DNA of 53,301 nt from CAMAVH01 sp036500145 (lineage in GTDB: Bacteria; Pseudomonadota; Alphaproteobacteria; SMXQ01). The DNA lies in contig DASYCO010000008.1 in NCBI GenBank assembly GCA_036500145.1, positions 1 to 53,301 of the forward strand, in the 5' to 3' direction. The translations under genes were made by a program, and so were the position numbers. Shown in pieces: positions 26,169 to 34,715 of the stretch (position 1 is its first letter; every line of letters starts with the position of its first letter). The notes beneath the pieces are model-generated. The model did no database searches. It worked only from the letters and a program-made list of their open reading frames with translations, and was not told the origin of the DNA.

Positions 26169-26409
26169 GGCCTGCGGGCTCCTTTTTGAACGGCGGAAAC
26201 GGGGTCGAACGGGATTAAGCCGCCGTATTGTGGCGATTTTGGCGTCCGTCTTAGCCGAGCGGGCGGCGATTTGCAATCGAGGGGGCATCCTCCCGCCGCC
26301 TGCCCGAATCCGAGGCGCGGCGCCCCTTTCAACTTCCCGAGATCGGCGGAACCCGCCGCCTCCTCACGGCGTTGCCTCACCAGTCTTCTCCGTAAACGAC
26401 TGGCGTACC

Positions 26410-27222
26410 GTGGCTTCTTCCCTCCGACTAGACCAGCAGATCGCCGTGGTGACCGGCGCCGGCGGCGGCATCGGCCGCGCGACGGCGCTCGCCTTCGCGG
26501 CCGCCGGCGCCGCCGTGGTCGCCAACGACCTCAAGGCGGACGGGCCCGGGATGCAGGGCCTGCTGCGGGACGTCGCGGCGTTCGGCGGCCGGGCGCTCGC
26601 CGTCGGCGGCGACGTCAGCCGCGAGGACGACGTGCGCAACCTCTTCGCGCGCGCCGTCGCGGCCTTCGGCACCGTGCATGTCCTCGTCAACAACGCCGGC
26701 ATCCAGAGCGACGCGCCCTTCGTCGAGATGACGGTGGCGCAATGGCAGCATGTGATCGACGTCAACCTCACCGGCCAGTTCCTCTGCGCGCGCGAGGCGG
26801 CCCGGGAATTCCGCCGCCGCAAGGTGCCGCCGGAAATCTCGCGCGCCGCCGGCAAGATCGTCTGCATGAGCTCGGTGCATCAGGCGATTCCCTGGGCCGG
26901 GCACGTCAACTACGCGGCCTCGAAGGGCGGCGTCTCGCTGCTGATGACGTCGCTGGCGCAGGAGCTGGCGCCCGACCGCATCCGCGTCAACGGCATCGCG
27001 CCGGGCGCCATCCGCACGCCGATCAACCATGAGGCCTGGGGCACCACGCAGTCGCTCGACGAGTTGCTGAAGCTGATTCCCTACGGCCGCATCGGCGAGC
27101 CCGAGGACGTCGCCCGCGCGGCCCTGTGGCTCGCTTCGGACGAGTCCGACTACGTCCACGGCACCACCCTGGTGGTCGACGGCGGGATGATGCTCTATCC
27201 CGGCTTTCGCGGGAACGGCTGA
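26410..27222 (+). CDS. Glucose 1-dehydrogenase-like short-chain dehydrogenase
   Basis: The 270-residue SDR has TGAGGGIG at 15-22, NNAG at 94-97 and the Ser155-Tyr168-Lys172 catalytic set. The segments SSVHQAIPW, GAIRTPIN, IPYGRIGEPED and DGGMMLYPGF closely follow Bacillus glucose 1-dehydrogenase, so oxidation of glucose to gluconolactone is a reasonable call. Asp40 after the second strand favours NAD over NADP. The start is taken as GTG 26410, giving a normal length, but no strong ribosome site is present. Its stop is immediately followed by the ATG of the GH15 gene, suggesting a coupled pair that releases and oxidises glucose. Confidence 0.85.
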   Translation: MASSLRLDQQIAVVTGAGGGIGRATALAFAAAGAAVVANDLKADGPGMQGLLRDVAAFGGRALAVGGDVSREDDVRNLFARAVAAFGTVHVLVNNAGIQSDAPFVEMTVAQWQHVIDVNLTGQFLCAREAAREFRRRKVPPEISRAAGKIVCMSSVHQAIPWAGHVNYAASKGGVSLLMTSLAQELAPDRIRVNGIAPGAIRTPINHEAWGTTQSLDELLKLIPYGRIGEPEDVARAALWLASDESDYVHGTTLVVDGGMMLYPGFRGNG

Positions 27223-29022
27223 ATGAGCTTGCCCATCGAAGGCTACGGCTTCATCGGCAACATGGTGACTTCGGCGCTCGTCGGCGCGGACGGCTCGATC
27301 GACTGGCTCTGCCTGCCGCATTTCGATTCGGGCGCCTGCTTCGCCTCGCTGCTCGGCACGCCCGCGAACGGCCGCTGGCTCGTCACCCCGCAGGGCGAGG
27401 TGACGGCCACGAGCCGGCGCTACCGCGGCGAGACGATGGTGCTGGAGACCCGCTTCGAGACGGCCGAGGGCGCCGTGACGCTGATCGACTTCATGCCGCT
27501 CGACATCTCGACGGCGCGCAGCCAGGTCGTGCGGCTGGTGCGCGGCGAACGGGGGCGCGTGGCGATGCGCACCGAGCTCAGCCTGCGCTTCGACTACGGC
27601 AACATCGTGCCCTGGGTGCGCCGCCAGGCTTACGGCATTCGCGCCGTGGCGGGGCCCGATTCCGTGCAGCTGCGCACGCCGGTGAAGCTGGTCGGCCGCG
27701 ACTTCGTCACCCACGGCGAATTCACCGTCGCTGCCGGCGAGACGGTGCCCTTCCTGCTGTCCTACGCGCCCTCCAACCTCGGGCCGCCGAAGGACGAGGA
27801 CTGCCAAGGCCTGCTCGAACAGACCGAAGGCTGGTGGCGCAAGTGGGCGGCGCGCTGCACCTACAAGGGCGAGTGGCGCGACGGCGTGCTGCGCTCGCTG
27901 ATGGTCCTCAAGGCGCTGTCCTTCCGGCCGACCGGCGGCATCGTCGCCGCGCCGACGACCTCGCTGCCCGAGCAGATCGGCGGCGTGCGCAACTGGGACT
28001 ACCGCTTCTGCTGGATCCGCGACGCGACCTTCACGCTCTACGCCCTGCTGACCGCCGGCTACCGCCGCGAGGCCCGCGCCTGGCGCGAATGGCTGCTGCG
28101 CGCGGTCGCCGGCAATCCCGAAGGGCTGCAGATCATGTACAGCCTCGGCGGCGCGCGGCGCCTGTCGGAGGTCGAGCTGGACTGGCTGGAGGGCTACGAG
28201 GGCAGCAAGCCGGTGCGCGTCGGCAACGCCGCCTACCGGCAGTTCCAGCTCGACATCTTCGGCGAGCTGATGGACGCCCTGCATGTCAGCCGCAAATACG
28301 ACCTCAAGGCCTATGACGAGGCCTGGACGCTGCAGAAGGCGCTCATCGGCTACCTGGAGAAGACCTGGCGCCAGCCCGACGAAGGCATCTGGGAGGTGCG
28401 CGGCCCGCGCCAGCACTTCACCCATTCGAAGATGATGGCCTGGGTGGCGGTCGACCGGGCGATCAAGGCGGTCGAGCAGTTCGGCCAGTCGGGCCCCGTC
28501 GAGGACTGGAAGCGCCTGCGCGACGAGATCCACGCCGACGTCTGCCAGCACGGCTTCGACGCCAAGCGGAACAGCTTCGTGCAGTACTATGGCGGCCAGA
28601 CGCTCGACGCCGCCCTGCTGCTGATGCCGCAGGTCGGCTTCCTGCCGCCGGAAGACCCGCGCGTCCAGGGCACCATCGCGGCGATCGAGAAGACCTTGGT
28701 CGTCGACGGCCTGGTGATGCGCTACGACACGGCGGAGACGCCGGACGGGCTGCCGGCGGGCGAGGGCAGCTTCCTGGCCTGCAGCTTCTGGCTGGTGGAC
28801 GCGCTGGCCCTGAGCGGCCGCTACGACGACGCCGTGGCGCTATTCGAAAGATTGCTGGCCTTGCGCAACGACCTTGGCCTGCTGGCGGAGGAGTACCATC
28901 CGAAGCTGAAGCGCCAGCTCGGGAATTTTCCGCAGGCTTTTTCCCACGTGGCCTTGATCAACACGGCCAACAACCTTACCTCGCTTCACAAGGGCCCGGC
29001 CAAGCAGCGCGCCGACCGCTGA
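27223..29022 (+). CDS. Glycoside hydrolase family 15 (glucoamylase/trehalase-like)
   Basis: This 599-residue cytoplasmic GH15 protein has no signal peptide. Family marks include IEGYGFIGNMVTSALVGADG at the start and the FDSGACFASLLG segment. The catalytic region reads NWDYRFCWIRDATFTLYAL, then GIWEVRG with the general-acid Glu. Near the C-terminus EEYHPKLKRQLGNFPQAFSH carries the general-base region. Bacterial members of this branch are either alpha-glucan glucohydrolases or trehalases; the sequence alone does not separate them. It starts directly after the SDR stop, so the two act together on glucose. No terminator is obvious downstream. Confidence 0.9.
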   Translation: MSLPIEGYGFIGNMVTSALVGADGSIDWLCLPHFDSGACFASLLGTPANGRWLVTPQGEVTATSRRYRGETMVLETRFETAEGAVTLIDFMPLDISTARSQVVRLVRGERGRVAMRTELSLRFDYGNIVPWVRRQAYGIRAVAGPDSVQLRTPVKLVGRDFVTHGEFTVAAGETVPFLLSYAPSNLGPPKDEDCQGLLEQTEGWWRKWAARCTYKGEWRDGVLRSLMVLKALSFRPTGGIVAAPTTSLPEQIGGVRNWDYRFCWIRDATFTLYALLTAGYRREARAWREWLLRAVAGNPEGLQIMYSLGGARRLSEVELDWLEGYEGSKPVRVGNAAYRQFQLDIFGELMDALHVSRKYDLKAYDEAWTLQKALIGYLEKTWRQPDEGIWEVRGPRQHFTHSKMMAWVAVDRAIKAVEQFGQSGPVEDWKRLRDEIHADVCQHGFDAKRNSFVQYYGGQTLDAALLLMPQVGFLPPEDPRVQGTIAAIEKTLVVDGLVMRYDTAETPDGLPAGEGSFLACSFWLVDALALSGRYDDAVALFERLLALRNDLGLLAEEYHPKLKRQLGNFPQAFSHVALINTANNLTSLHKGPAKQRADR

Positions 29023-29113
29023 GCGCTTCCAGTCATTGCCCCCATTCATTGACGGTCCGCGACGCCGCAGCGTATGGTGGCGCTGTCACACTCTCAGGAT
29101 TTTCGCCGCACCC

Positions 29114-29398
29114 ATGGATCGCCTCGTCGCCGCGCAGACCCGCCTCGAACAGGCGCTCGACCGCCTGTCGGCGGCGCTTGCCGCCCGGCGCGAGCGCGAG
29201 GCGCGCCTGGTCCAGGACAAGGCCGCCCTCGAAAAGATGGTGGAAGAGCGCGCCGGCGAAGGCGCCGCAGCCAGCGCGATGGCGGACGAAATCGAACGCA
29301 TCCGCGCCGAGAACCTGCTGCTGCGCGCCGACAGGTCGGAAGCCGCCGACAAGCTCGACGCCGCGATCGGCCGGCTCAAAGGCCTGATCGAAGGCTAG
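29114..29398 (+). CDS. Small coiled-coil protein upstream of zapA (DUF4164-like)
   Basis: The 94-residue protein is almost entirely helical coiled coil: RLEQALDRLSAALAARR, then EAALEK-type heptads, then DEIERIRAEN and LDAAIGRLKGLI. It resembles the DUF4164-type proteins found directly before zapA in Alphaproteobacteria. ATG 29114 is selected because the earlier in-frame codons from 29036 have no helical pattern. It is 10 bases from zapA, so a role with ZapA in division is possible by context only. Confidence 0.7.
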   Translation: MDRLVAAQTRLEQALDRLSAALAARREREARLVQDKAALEKMVEERAGEGAAASAMADEIERIRAENLLLRADRSEAADKLDAAIGRLKGLIEG

Positions 29399-29408
29399 AA
29401 AGAACGAA

Positions 29409-29768
29409 ATGTCGCAGATCAACATCACCATCAACGGGCGCGTCTACGAGATCGCCTGCGACGACGGGCAGGAGGACCATCTCGCCCGCCTCGGCACCTA
29501 CATCGACAGCAAGGTCACCGAGCTTGCCGGCTCCCTTGGCCAGGTCGGCGACGCGCGCCTGCTGGTGATGGCGAGCCTCCTGCTGGCCGACGAGCTGGCC
29601 GACGTCTACGGCGAGCTGGCCGAGGCGCGCGAAGCCCTCGAGACGGCCCCGGCCCAGCCTGCGCAGAGTCCCGCCGACCAGGACGCGCTGGCCGAAAGCA
29701 TGGCGCGAAACCTGGAACTCCTGGCCGGCCGGGTCGAGGAGATTGCCGCCCGCCTGGAAAGCGCTTAA
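29409..29768 (+). CDS. zapA: Cell division protein ZapA
   Basis: ZapA crosslinks FtsZ filaments and stabilises the division ring. The 119-residue product shows the ZapA head: INITINGRVYEIACDDGQEDHL, then ASLLLADELAD. A C-terminal coiled-coil helix follows, interrupted by an Ala/Pro/Gln linker at about 78-90. Length fits alphaproteobacterial ZapA. It is followed by the 6S RNA gene and fau, the order seen in many Proteobacteria. Confidence 0.95.
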   Translation: MSQINITINGRVYEIACDDGQEDHLARLGTYIDSKVTELAGSLGQVGDARLLVMASLLLADELADVYGELAEAREALETAPAQPAQSPADQDALAESMARNLELLAGRVEEIAARLESA

Positions 29769-29778
29769 ATTCAATGTC

Positions 29779-29940
29779 GGACGGGCGCTGCCCGGCGCGT
29801 TAGGTAGCATAAATCCCTGAGGCCGATTCTCACCTCTAGGGAGCTGTCCCTGACGGGACCCTGGTCTCGTTACACGGCGCCCACCTGCGTAAGCAGGCCA
29901 CAGAGGATTAGCACGCCGACGGCCCACGGTGGCCCCGTCC
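29779..29940 (+). ncRNA. ssrS: 6S RNA
   Basis: 6S RNA binds the housekeeping RNA polymerase by mimicking an open promoter. The ~160-base region between zapA and fau has complementary ends (GGACGGG at 29779-29785 with CCCGTCC at 29934-29940). It has the conserved CCCUGAGGCCGAU block at 29815, a central apical hairpin (GUCCC-UGAC-GGGAC) and the CCACCUGC-GUAA-GCAGG hairpin at about 29881-29897. The genomic order zapA-ssrS-fau is the standard one. Exact ends are inferred from the closing stem. Confidence 0.88.
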
Positions 29941-29985
29941 ATATTTCCCACCATTTCCGCTTCTGGAACCGTTCGGCGCGACGCA

Positions 29986-30576
29986 ATGGACATCGCTGAC
30001 AGCAAGCGCCGCCTGCGCGCCGACGCCAAGAGCGCCCGCGCCGCGGCCTGCGCGGCGCAGGCGAACGCGCCGATGCATCTCGCCGCCCGTTTCCTCGCCG
30101 AAGTGCCCCTGCGTCCCGAATCCATGGTCGGCGGCTACTGGCCGGTCGGCGACGAGATGGACGTGCGCCCGCTGCTGCAGGCCCTGCATGGCGAAGGCAT
30201 GGCGCTGGCCCTGCCGGCCGTGGTGGCGCCGGCGACGCCGCTCGCCTTCCACGCCTGGCGCCCCGAGGACGAGCTGGCGCCAGGCGCCCACGGCATCCCG
30301 GCCCCCCTGGCCGACGCGCCCCTGGTGATTCCCGACCTGATGATCGTCCCGCTGCTCGCCTTCGATCGCCAGGGCTGGCGCTTGGGCTACGGGGCAGGGT
30401 ATTACGACCGCACCCTGGAGGCCTTCGCCGCCGCCGGACGGGCCGTCACGGCCGTCGGCGTCGCCTATGCCGCCCAGGAGCTGTCCGAAGTGCCGCATGA
30501 CGGCGGCGACTGCCGCCTCGACGCGGTGGTGACGGACAAGGCGACCTACTGGTTCACGGATTCGGGAAAGCGATGA
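29986..30576 (+). CDS. fau: 5-formyltetrahydrofolate cyclo-ligase
   Basis: The enzyme (YgfA) converts 5-formyl-THF to methenyl-THF with ATP, restoring the one-carbon pool. The 196-residue product has the GGYWPVGDEMD and LIVPLLAFDRQGWRLGYGAGYYDRTL motifs, the latter containing the substrate and ATP loop. ATG 29986 is chosen; a GTG at 29929 would place the N-terminus inside 6S RNA. Its stop overlaps the next ATG by four bases (30573-30576). Its association with 6S RNA is conserved across Proteobacteria. Confidence 0.93.
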   Translation: MDIADSKRRLRADAKSARAAACAAQANAPMHLAARFLAEVPLRPESMVGGYWPVGDEMDVRPLLQALHGEGMALALPAVVAPATPLAFHAWRPEDELAPGAHGIPAPLADAPLVIPDLMIVPLLAFDRQGWRLGYGAGYYDRTLEAFAAAGRAVTAVGVAYAAQELSEVPHDGGDCRLDAVVTDKATYWFTDSGKR

Positions 30577-31385
30577 GACTTCTGTATTGCGGCGACGTGA
30601 TGGGCGAATCGGGGCGGCGCGCGGTGGCCGACCATGTGCCCGCGCTGCGGCGCAAGCTGGGCCTCGATTTCGTCGTGGTGAACGGCGAGAACGCCGCCGC
30701 CGGCTTCGGCGTCACCGAAAAGATCTGCCGCGCCTTCTTCGACGCCGGCGTCGACGTCGTGACCACCGGCAACCATGCCTGGGACCAGCGCGAAGTCCTC
30801 ACCTACATCGTGCGCGAGCCGCGCCTGATCCGCCCGGTGAACTTCCCCAAGGGCACGCCGGGCCGCGGCGCCGGGCTCTATCAGCTGCCGGACGGCCGCA
30901 GCGTGCTGGTCATCCAGGTGATGACGCGCCTGTTCATGGACCCGCTCGACGATCCCTTCGCCGCCTTCGAGGAGGCCATCGCCTCCCACCGCCTGCGCGA
31001 GACGGTCGACGCCATCCTGCTCGACGTCCACGGCGAGGCGACCAGCGAGAAGGCGGCCCTCGGCTACACGGCGGACGGCCGCGTCTCGGCGGTGATCGGC
31101 TCGCATTCCCACGTGCCGACGGCCGACGGCCGCATCCTGCCCGCCGGCACGGCCTTCCAGACCGACGCCGGCATGTGCGGCGACTACGATTCGGTCATCG
31201 GCATGGAGAAGGACGTGGCCATCGCGCGCTTCGTCACCAAGATGCGCGGCGAGCGGCTGGAGCCGGCGACCGGCGTCGGCACGCTCTGCGGCGTCTTCGT
31301 CGAGACCGACGACAAGACCGGCCTCGCGGTCCGCATGTCGCCGGTGCGCCTCGGCGGGCTGCTGGCCCAGGTGGTTCCGGACTGA
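30573..31385 (+). CDS. YmdB-family metallophosphoesterase (TIGR00282)
   Basis: This 270-residue protein belongs to the TIGR00282/YmdB family, dimetal phosphodiesterases that hydrolyse 2',3'-cyclic nucleotides in Bacillus and affect biofilm behaviour. The metal motifs are visible: CGDVMGESGR at the N-terminus, VVNGENAAAGFG, TTGNHAWDQ and, further on, LDVHGEATSEK and GSHSHVPTAD. Length is typical. It overlaps fau by four bases. Its cellular substrate in Alphaproteobacteria is not established. Confidence 0.9.
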   Translation: MRLLYCGDVMGESGRRAVADHVPALRRKLGLDFVVVNGENAAAGFGVTEKICRAFFDAGVDVVTTGNHAWDQREVLTYIVREPRLIRPVNFPKGTPGRGAGLYQLPDGRSVLVIQVMTRLFMDPLDDPFAAFEEAIASHRLRETVDAILLDVHGEATSEKAALGYTADGRVSAVIGSHSHVPTADGRILPAGTAFQTDAGMCGDYDSVIGMEKDVAIARFVTKMRGERLEPATGVGTLCGVFVETDDKTGLAVRMSPVRLGGLLAQVVPD

Positions 31386-31612
31386 GGCGTTCCGACGGAC
31401 GCGTTCCGGCGCGAAAGCCGGGCTCATTTCCAGAACTGTGAGTCCTCTCAAGGGCCTAGCGGAGGTCACGCTCTTTCGAGAGCTTCGCTCCGCGTCCCGG
31501 CGCCCGATTTTCGCCATATTGATTGCGTAGCGAAGGCTGCAAAGCTGCTGTTTTTGCTACAAGATGTGGTATAAAGCCGCGTTTTATCCGCTGCTTATTG
31601 GGATTTGCGACG

Positions 31613-32359
31613 ATGGCTGGCCATTCACAATTTAAGAACATCATGCACCGCAAGGGTGCCCAGGACGCCAAGAAGGCGAAGGTGTTCACCAAGATCATCC
31701 GCGAACTGACGGTGGCGGCGCGCAGCAACTCCGACCCGTCCGGCAATCCGCGCCTGCGCGCGGCCATCATCGCGGCGCGCGACGCCAACATGCCGAAGGA
31801 CACCGTGGACCGCGCGATCAAGCGCGGCGCCGGCGGCGAGGACCAGACCAATTACGAAGAGATGCGCTACGAGGGCTACGGCCCGGGCGGCGTCGCCGTG
31901 ATCGTCGAGGCGCTGACCGACAACCGCAACCGCACCGCCGGCGAAGTGCGCACCGCCTTCAGCAAGGCGGGCGGCGCGCTCGGCGAGACGAACAGCGTGT
32001 CCTTCATGTTCGAGCGCATCGGCAACGTGTTCTATCCGGCGTCGTCGGCCTCGTCCGACGCGATGTTCGAGGCGGCGCTTGAAGCCGGCGCGCGCGACGT
32101 CGAATCGACCGACGAAGGCCATGACGTCGTCTGCGCCCCCGACGACTTCGCCGGCATGGCGGTGGCGATGGAAAAGAAATTCGGCGCGCCGGATCGTTCA
32201 GGGATCATCTGGCGGCCGCAGACCACGGCGCCGGTCGACCGCGACGCCGCCGAGGCGGTGCTGAAGCTGATCGACGTGCTCGACGAAAACGACGACGTGC
32301 GCGCCGTGTACGTGAACTTCGAAGTGTCCGACGAGGTCATGAGCCAGCTCAGCGCCTGA
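31613..32359 (+). CDS. yebC: YebC/PmpR-family protein
   Basis: The 248-residue protein begins MAGHSQFKNIMHRKGAQDAK, the near-universal YebC start, and continues with RDANMPKDTVDRAIKRGAGG and YEGYGPGGVAVIVEALTDNRNRT. The family was annotated as a transcription factor, and members are also reported to help ribosomes through difficult sequences. ATG 31613 is chosen by homology. A TATAAA-like box lies at 31570. It precedes ruvCAB, as in many bacteria, with a 63-base gap that contains a hairpin. Confidence 0.96.
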   Translation: MAGHSQFKNIMHRKGAQDAKKAKVFTKIIRELTVAARSNSDPSGNPRLRAAIIAARDANMPKDTVDRAIKRGAGGEDQTNYEEMRYEGYGPGGVAVIVEALTDNRNRTAGEVRTAFSKAGGALGETNSVSFMFERIGNVFYPASSASSDAMFEAALEAGARDVESTDEGHDVVCAPDDFAGMAVAMEKKFGAPDRSGIIWRPQTTAPVDRDAAEAVLKLIDVLDENDDVRAVYVNFEVSDEVMSQLSA

Positions 32360-32379
32360 GCCGGTTCGCGAGACGAGAC

Positions 32380-32403
32380 GCGCGCCGCCATTTCGCGGCG
32401 CGC
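32380..32403. other. Hairpin between yebC and ruvC
   Basis: A perfect 9-base-pair GC stem (32380-32388 with 32395-32403) has the loop CATTTC. There is no T run, so it is not a clear terminator. It could attenuate or protect the mRNA ahead of ruvC. Confidence 0.45.
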
Positions 32404-32422
32404 CTGTGAGGCGGGAAGCTGC

Positions 32423-33007
32423 ATGAGAGTAATCGGGCTCGATCCGGGCCTGCGCGTGACGGGATGGGGCGTGATCGAGGTGGTGGACAATCGTCTGCGC
32501 CACCTCGGCGACGGGGTCGTGCGCTCGGACGCCGATGCCCCGATCGCCGAACGCCTGACCGCGCTCTATGACGGCCTGATGGCGGTGATCGCCCAGTACG
32601 CTCCCGACGAGGCCGCCATCGAGGAGACTTTCGTCAACCGCAACGCCTCCTCCACGCTGAAGCTCGGCCTCGCGCGCGGCGTCGTGCTGCTGGCGCCGGC
32701 CAAGGCCGGCCTGACGGTGGCCGAATATGCCGCGACCCTGGTGAAGAAGTCCGTCGTCGGCGGCGGCCATGCCGCCAAGGACCAGGTCGGCGCCATGATC
32801 CGCATCCTGCTGCCGGGCTGCACGCTCGACATGCCCGACGCCGCCGACGCGCTCGCCGTCGCCGTCTGCCATGCCCATCACGCCGAAAGCCGCCGTCGCC
32901 TTGCGACCGTCATGCCCGTCGTGGCGAAGCGTGCAGTCGGTGGCCAAGCGAAGCGTGCTTCGCACGGCCCAGCGAAGCGTGCTCCGCACGATGGAGCCCG
33001 GCGATGA
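32423..33007 (+). CDS. ruvC: Holliday junction resolvase RuvC with repeat-derived tail
   Basis: RuvC cuts Holliday junctions as a dimer bound to RuvAB. The acidic catalytic residues are in GLDPG (Asp7), AAIEETFVN and PDAADALAVA. The core ends by about residue 160; the protein is 194 residues against the usual ~165-175. The extra C-terminus holds three 8-residue units beginning AKRA, encoded by three 24-base tandem repeats (32923-32994). This tail is basic and probably not needed for catalysis. The stop overlaps the ruvA start (ATGA). Confidence 0.97.
   Translation: MRVIGLDPGLRVTGWGVIEVVDNRLRHLGDGVVRSDADAPIAERLTALYDGLMAVIAQYAPDEAAIEETFVNRNASSTLKLGLARGVVLLAPAKAGLTVAEYAATLVKKSVVGGGHAAKDQVGAMIRILLPGCTLDMPDAADALAVAVCHAHHAESRRRLATVMPVVAKRAVGGQAKRASHGPAKRAPHDGARR
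32923..32994. repeat. Three tandem 24-base palindromic units inside ruvC 3' end
   Basis: Units at 32923-32946, 32947-32970 and 32971-32994 share GCGAAGCGTGC. The second unit contains the perfect palindrome GCGAAGC-GT-GCTTCGC. The first is the most diverged. The bases just before (GACCGTCATGCCCGTC) match the outer end of the mosaic repeat at 6363. The period is a multiple of three and stays in frame. Confidence 0.75.
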
Positions 33008-33636
33008 TCGCCAAGCTCACCGGCATTCTCGATTCGGCCCGCGAGGGCCAGGCGGTCATCGACGTGAACGGCGTCGGCTACCTGGTGTTCTGCTCGGGCC
33101 GCACGCTCGCCGCCCTGCCGCCGCGCGGCCAGGCCGCCAGCCTCGCGATCGAGACGCATGTGCGCGAAGACCACATCCATCTCTACGGCTTCGCCAGCGA
33201 CGCCGAGCGCGAGTGGTTCAAGCTGCTGACCACCGTGCAGGGCGTCGGCGCCAAGGTGGCGCTCGCCATCCTCAGCGTGCTGTCGCCGCTCGAGGTCGCC
33301 CAGGCCATCGTCGCCGGCGACCGCACGGCGGTGGCGCGCGCCGACGGCGTCGGCCCGAAGCTCGCCCAGCGCGTCGTCACCGAACTGAAGGACAAGGCCG
33401 GCCACATCGGCCTCTCTCACGGCGTGCCCGCTGCCGCTGCCGCTTTCGGCAAGCCGGCGGATGGCGCGGAAGGCGACGCCGAGCTGGCCGATGCCGTCTC
33501 GGCCCTGGTCAACCTCGGCTACAAGCGCGTCGACGCCTTCGGCGCGGTGAGCAGCGCCTCGCGCAAGCTCGGCCGCAAGGTCGCCGCCGCCGAGCTGATC
33601 CGCGCCGGCCTTAAAGAGCTGGGGATGCCGTCATGA
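33004..33636 (+). CDS. ruvA: Holliday junction branch migration protein RuvA
   Basis: RuvA binds the four-way junction and loads RuvB. The 210-residue product has the OB-fold start MIAKLTGIL and the LYGFASDAEREWFKLLTTVQGVGAKVALAILS helix-hairpin-helix region. A second HhH motif reads ADGVGPKLAQRVVTELKDK, followed by a flexible linker and the C-terminal RuvB-binding domain (ELADAVSALVNLGYKR). It is joined by 4-base overlaps to ruvC upstream and ruvB downstream. Confidence 0.97.
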   Translation: MIAKLTGILDSAREGQAVIDVNGVGYLVFCSGRTLAALPPRGQAASLAIETHVREDHIHLYGFASDAEREWFKLLTTVQGVGAKVALAILSVLSPLEVAQAIVAGDRTAVARADGVGPKLAQRVVTELKDKAGHIGLSHGVPAAAAAFGKPADGAEGDAELADAVSALVNLGYKRVDAFGAVSSASRKLGRKVAAAELIRAGLKELGMPS

Positions 33637-34715
33637 GCGCCGCGCGCAAGGGCCCCAGTCTTCAAGAGGGCGCAGAAATTCGCCTGGTGGCAGGCGCTGC
33701 CGGCGTCGAGGAAAACCTCGAAGTCGCCCTGCGCCCGCAGGCGCTTGCCGACTTCACCGGCCAGGCGCAGCTGCGCGACAACCTGCAGGTCTTCATCTCC
33801 GCCGCATGCGGCCGCGCCGAGGCGATGGACCATGTGCTGCTGTCGGGCCCGCCGGGCCTCGGCAAGACGACCCTGGCGCGCATCATCTCGCGCGAGCTCG
33901 GCGTCGGCTTCCATTCGACCTCGGGCCCGATCATCGCCAAGGCCGGCGACCTCGCGGCGCTGCTGACCAACCTGCAGCCGCGCGACGTGCTGTTCATCGA
34001 CGAGATCCACCGCCTGCAGCCCGCCGTCGAAGAAGTGCTCTATCCGGCGATGGAGGACTTCCAGCTCGACCTGATGATCGGCGAGGGGCCGGCGGCGCGT
34101 TCGGTGAAGATCGACCTGCAGCCCTTCACGCTCATCGGCGCCACCACGCGCACCGGCCTGCTGACCACGCCGCTGCGCGACCGCTTCGGCATTCCGCTGC
34201 GCCTGAACTTCTACGAGACGCCCGAGCTGGAAGCCATCGTGCGGCGCGGCGCGCGCCTGCTCGGCTTCGCCATGACGGAAGACGGCGCTCACGAGATCGC
34301 CCGGCGCGCGCGCGGCACGCCGCGCGTCGCCGCCCGCCTGCTGCGCCGCGTGCGCGACTTCGCCGCCGTCATGGGCGACGGCGCGGTCGACGCCAAGGCC
34401 GCCGACCATGCGCTGGAGCGCCTCGAAGTCGACAAGGCCGGCCTCGACGCCATGGACCGCCGCTACCTGCTCTGCATCGCCGACCATTACGGCGGCGGCC
34501 CCGTCGGCGTCGAGACCATCGCGGCGGCGCTCTCGGAGCAGCGCGACGCCATCGAGGACGTCATCGAGCCCTATCTCCTGCAGCAGGGCTTCATCATGCG
34601 CACGCCGCGCGGCCGCATGATCGCCGAGGGCGGCTGGCGCCACCTGCGCCGCGAGCCGCCGAAGAACCTGTCGCAGCAGCTCGATCTTCTGGGCGAGGAG
34701 GCGGACGATGAGTAA
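33633..34715 (+). CDS. ruvB: Holliday junction branch migration ATPase RuvB
   Basis: RuvB is the hexameric AAA+ motor that drives branch migration. The 360-residue product has Walker A GPPGLGKTT at about 72-80 and Walker B LFIDEIHRL. Sensor 1 reads ATTRTGLLTTPLRDRFG, and the arginine finger/sensor 2 region follows in GTPRVAARLLRRVRDF. A winged-helix C-terminus ends the protein. The N-terminus has about 15 extra residues. It overlaps ruvA by 4 bases and ybgC by 8 bases, so translation is coupled through to the tol cluster. Confidence 0.97.
   Translation: MSAARKGPSLQEGAEIRLVAGAAGVEENLEVALRPQALADFTGQAQLRDNLQVFISAACGRAEAMDHVLLSGPPGLGKTTLARIISRELGVGFHSTSGPIIAKAGDLAALLTNLQPRDVLFIDEIHRLQPAVEEVLYPAMEDFQLDLMIGEGPAARSVKIDLQPFTLIGATTRTGLLTTPLRDRFGIPLRLNFYETPELEAIVRRGARLLGFAMTEDGAHEIARRARGTPRVAARLLRRVRDFAAVMGDGAVDAKAADHALERLEVDKAGLDAMDRRYLLCIADHYGGGPVGVETIAAALSEQRDAIEDVIEPYLLQQGFIMRTPRGRMIAEGGWRHLRREPPKNLSQQLDLLGEEADDE

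Noticed and set aside
26169..26409. TPP riboswitch upstream of the fba-thiE transcript
   Set aside because: I could not find the conserved CUGAGA-type core or the second sensor helix in either orientation.
29929..29985. Upstream GTG start for fau
   Set aside because: It would overlap the 3' arm of 6S RNA, and homology begins at ATG 29986.
32923..32994. CRISPR-like array
   Set aside because: The 24-base units are directly adjacent with no spacers, and there are only three.
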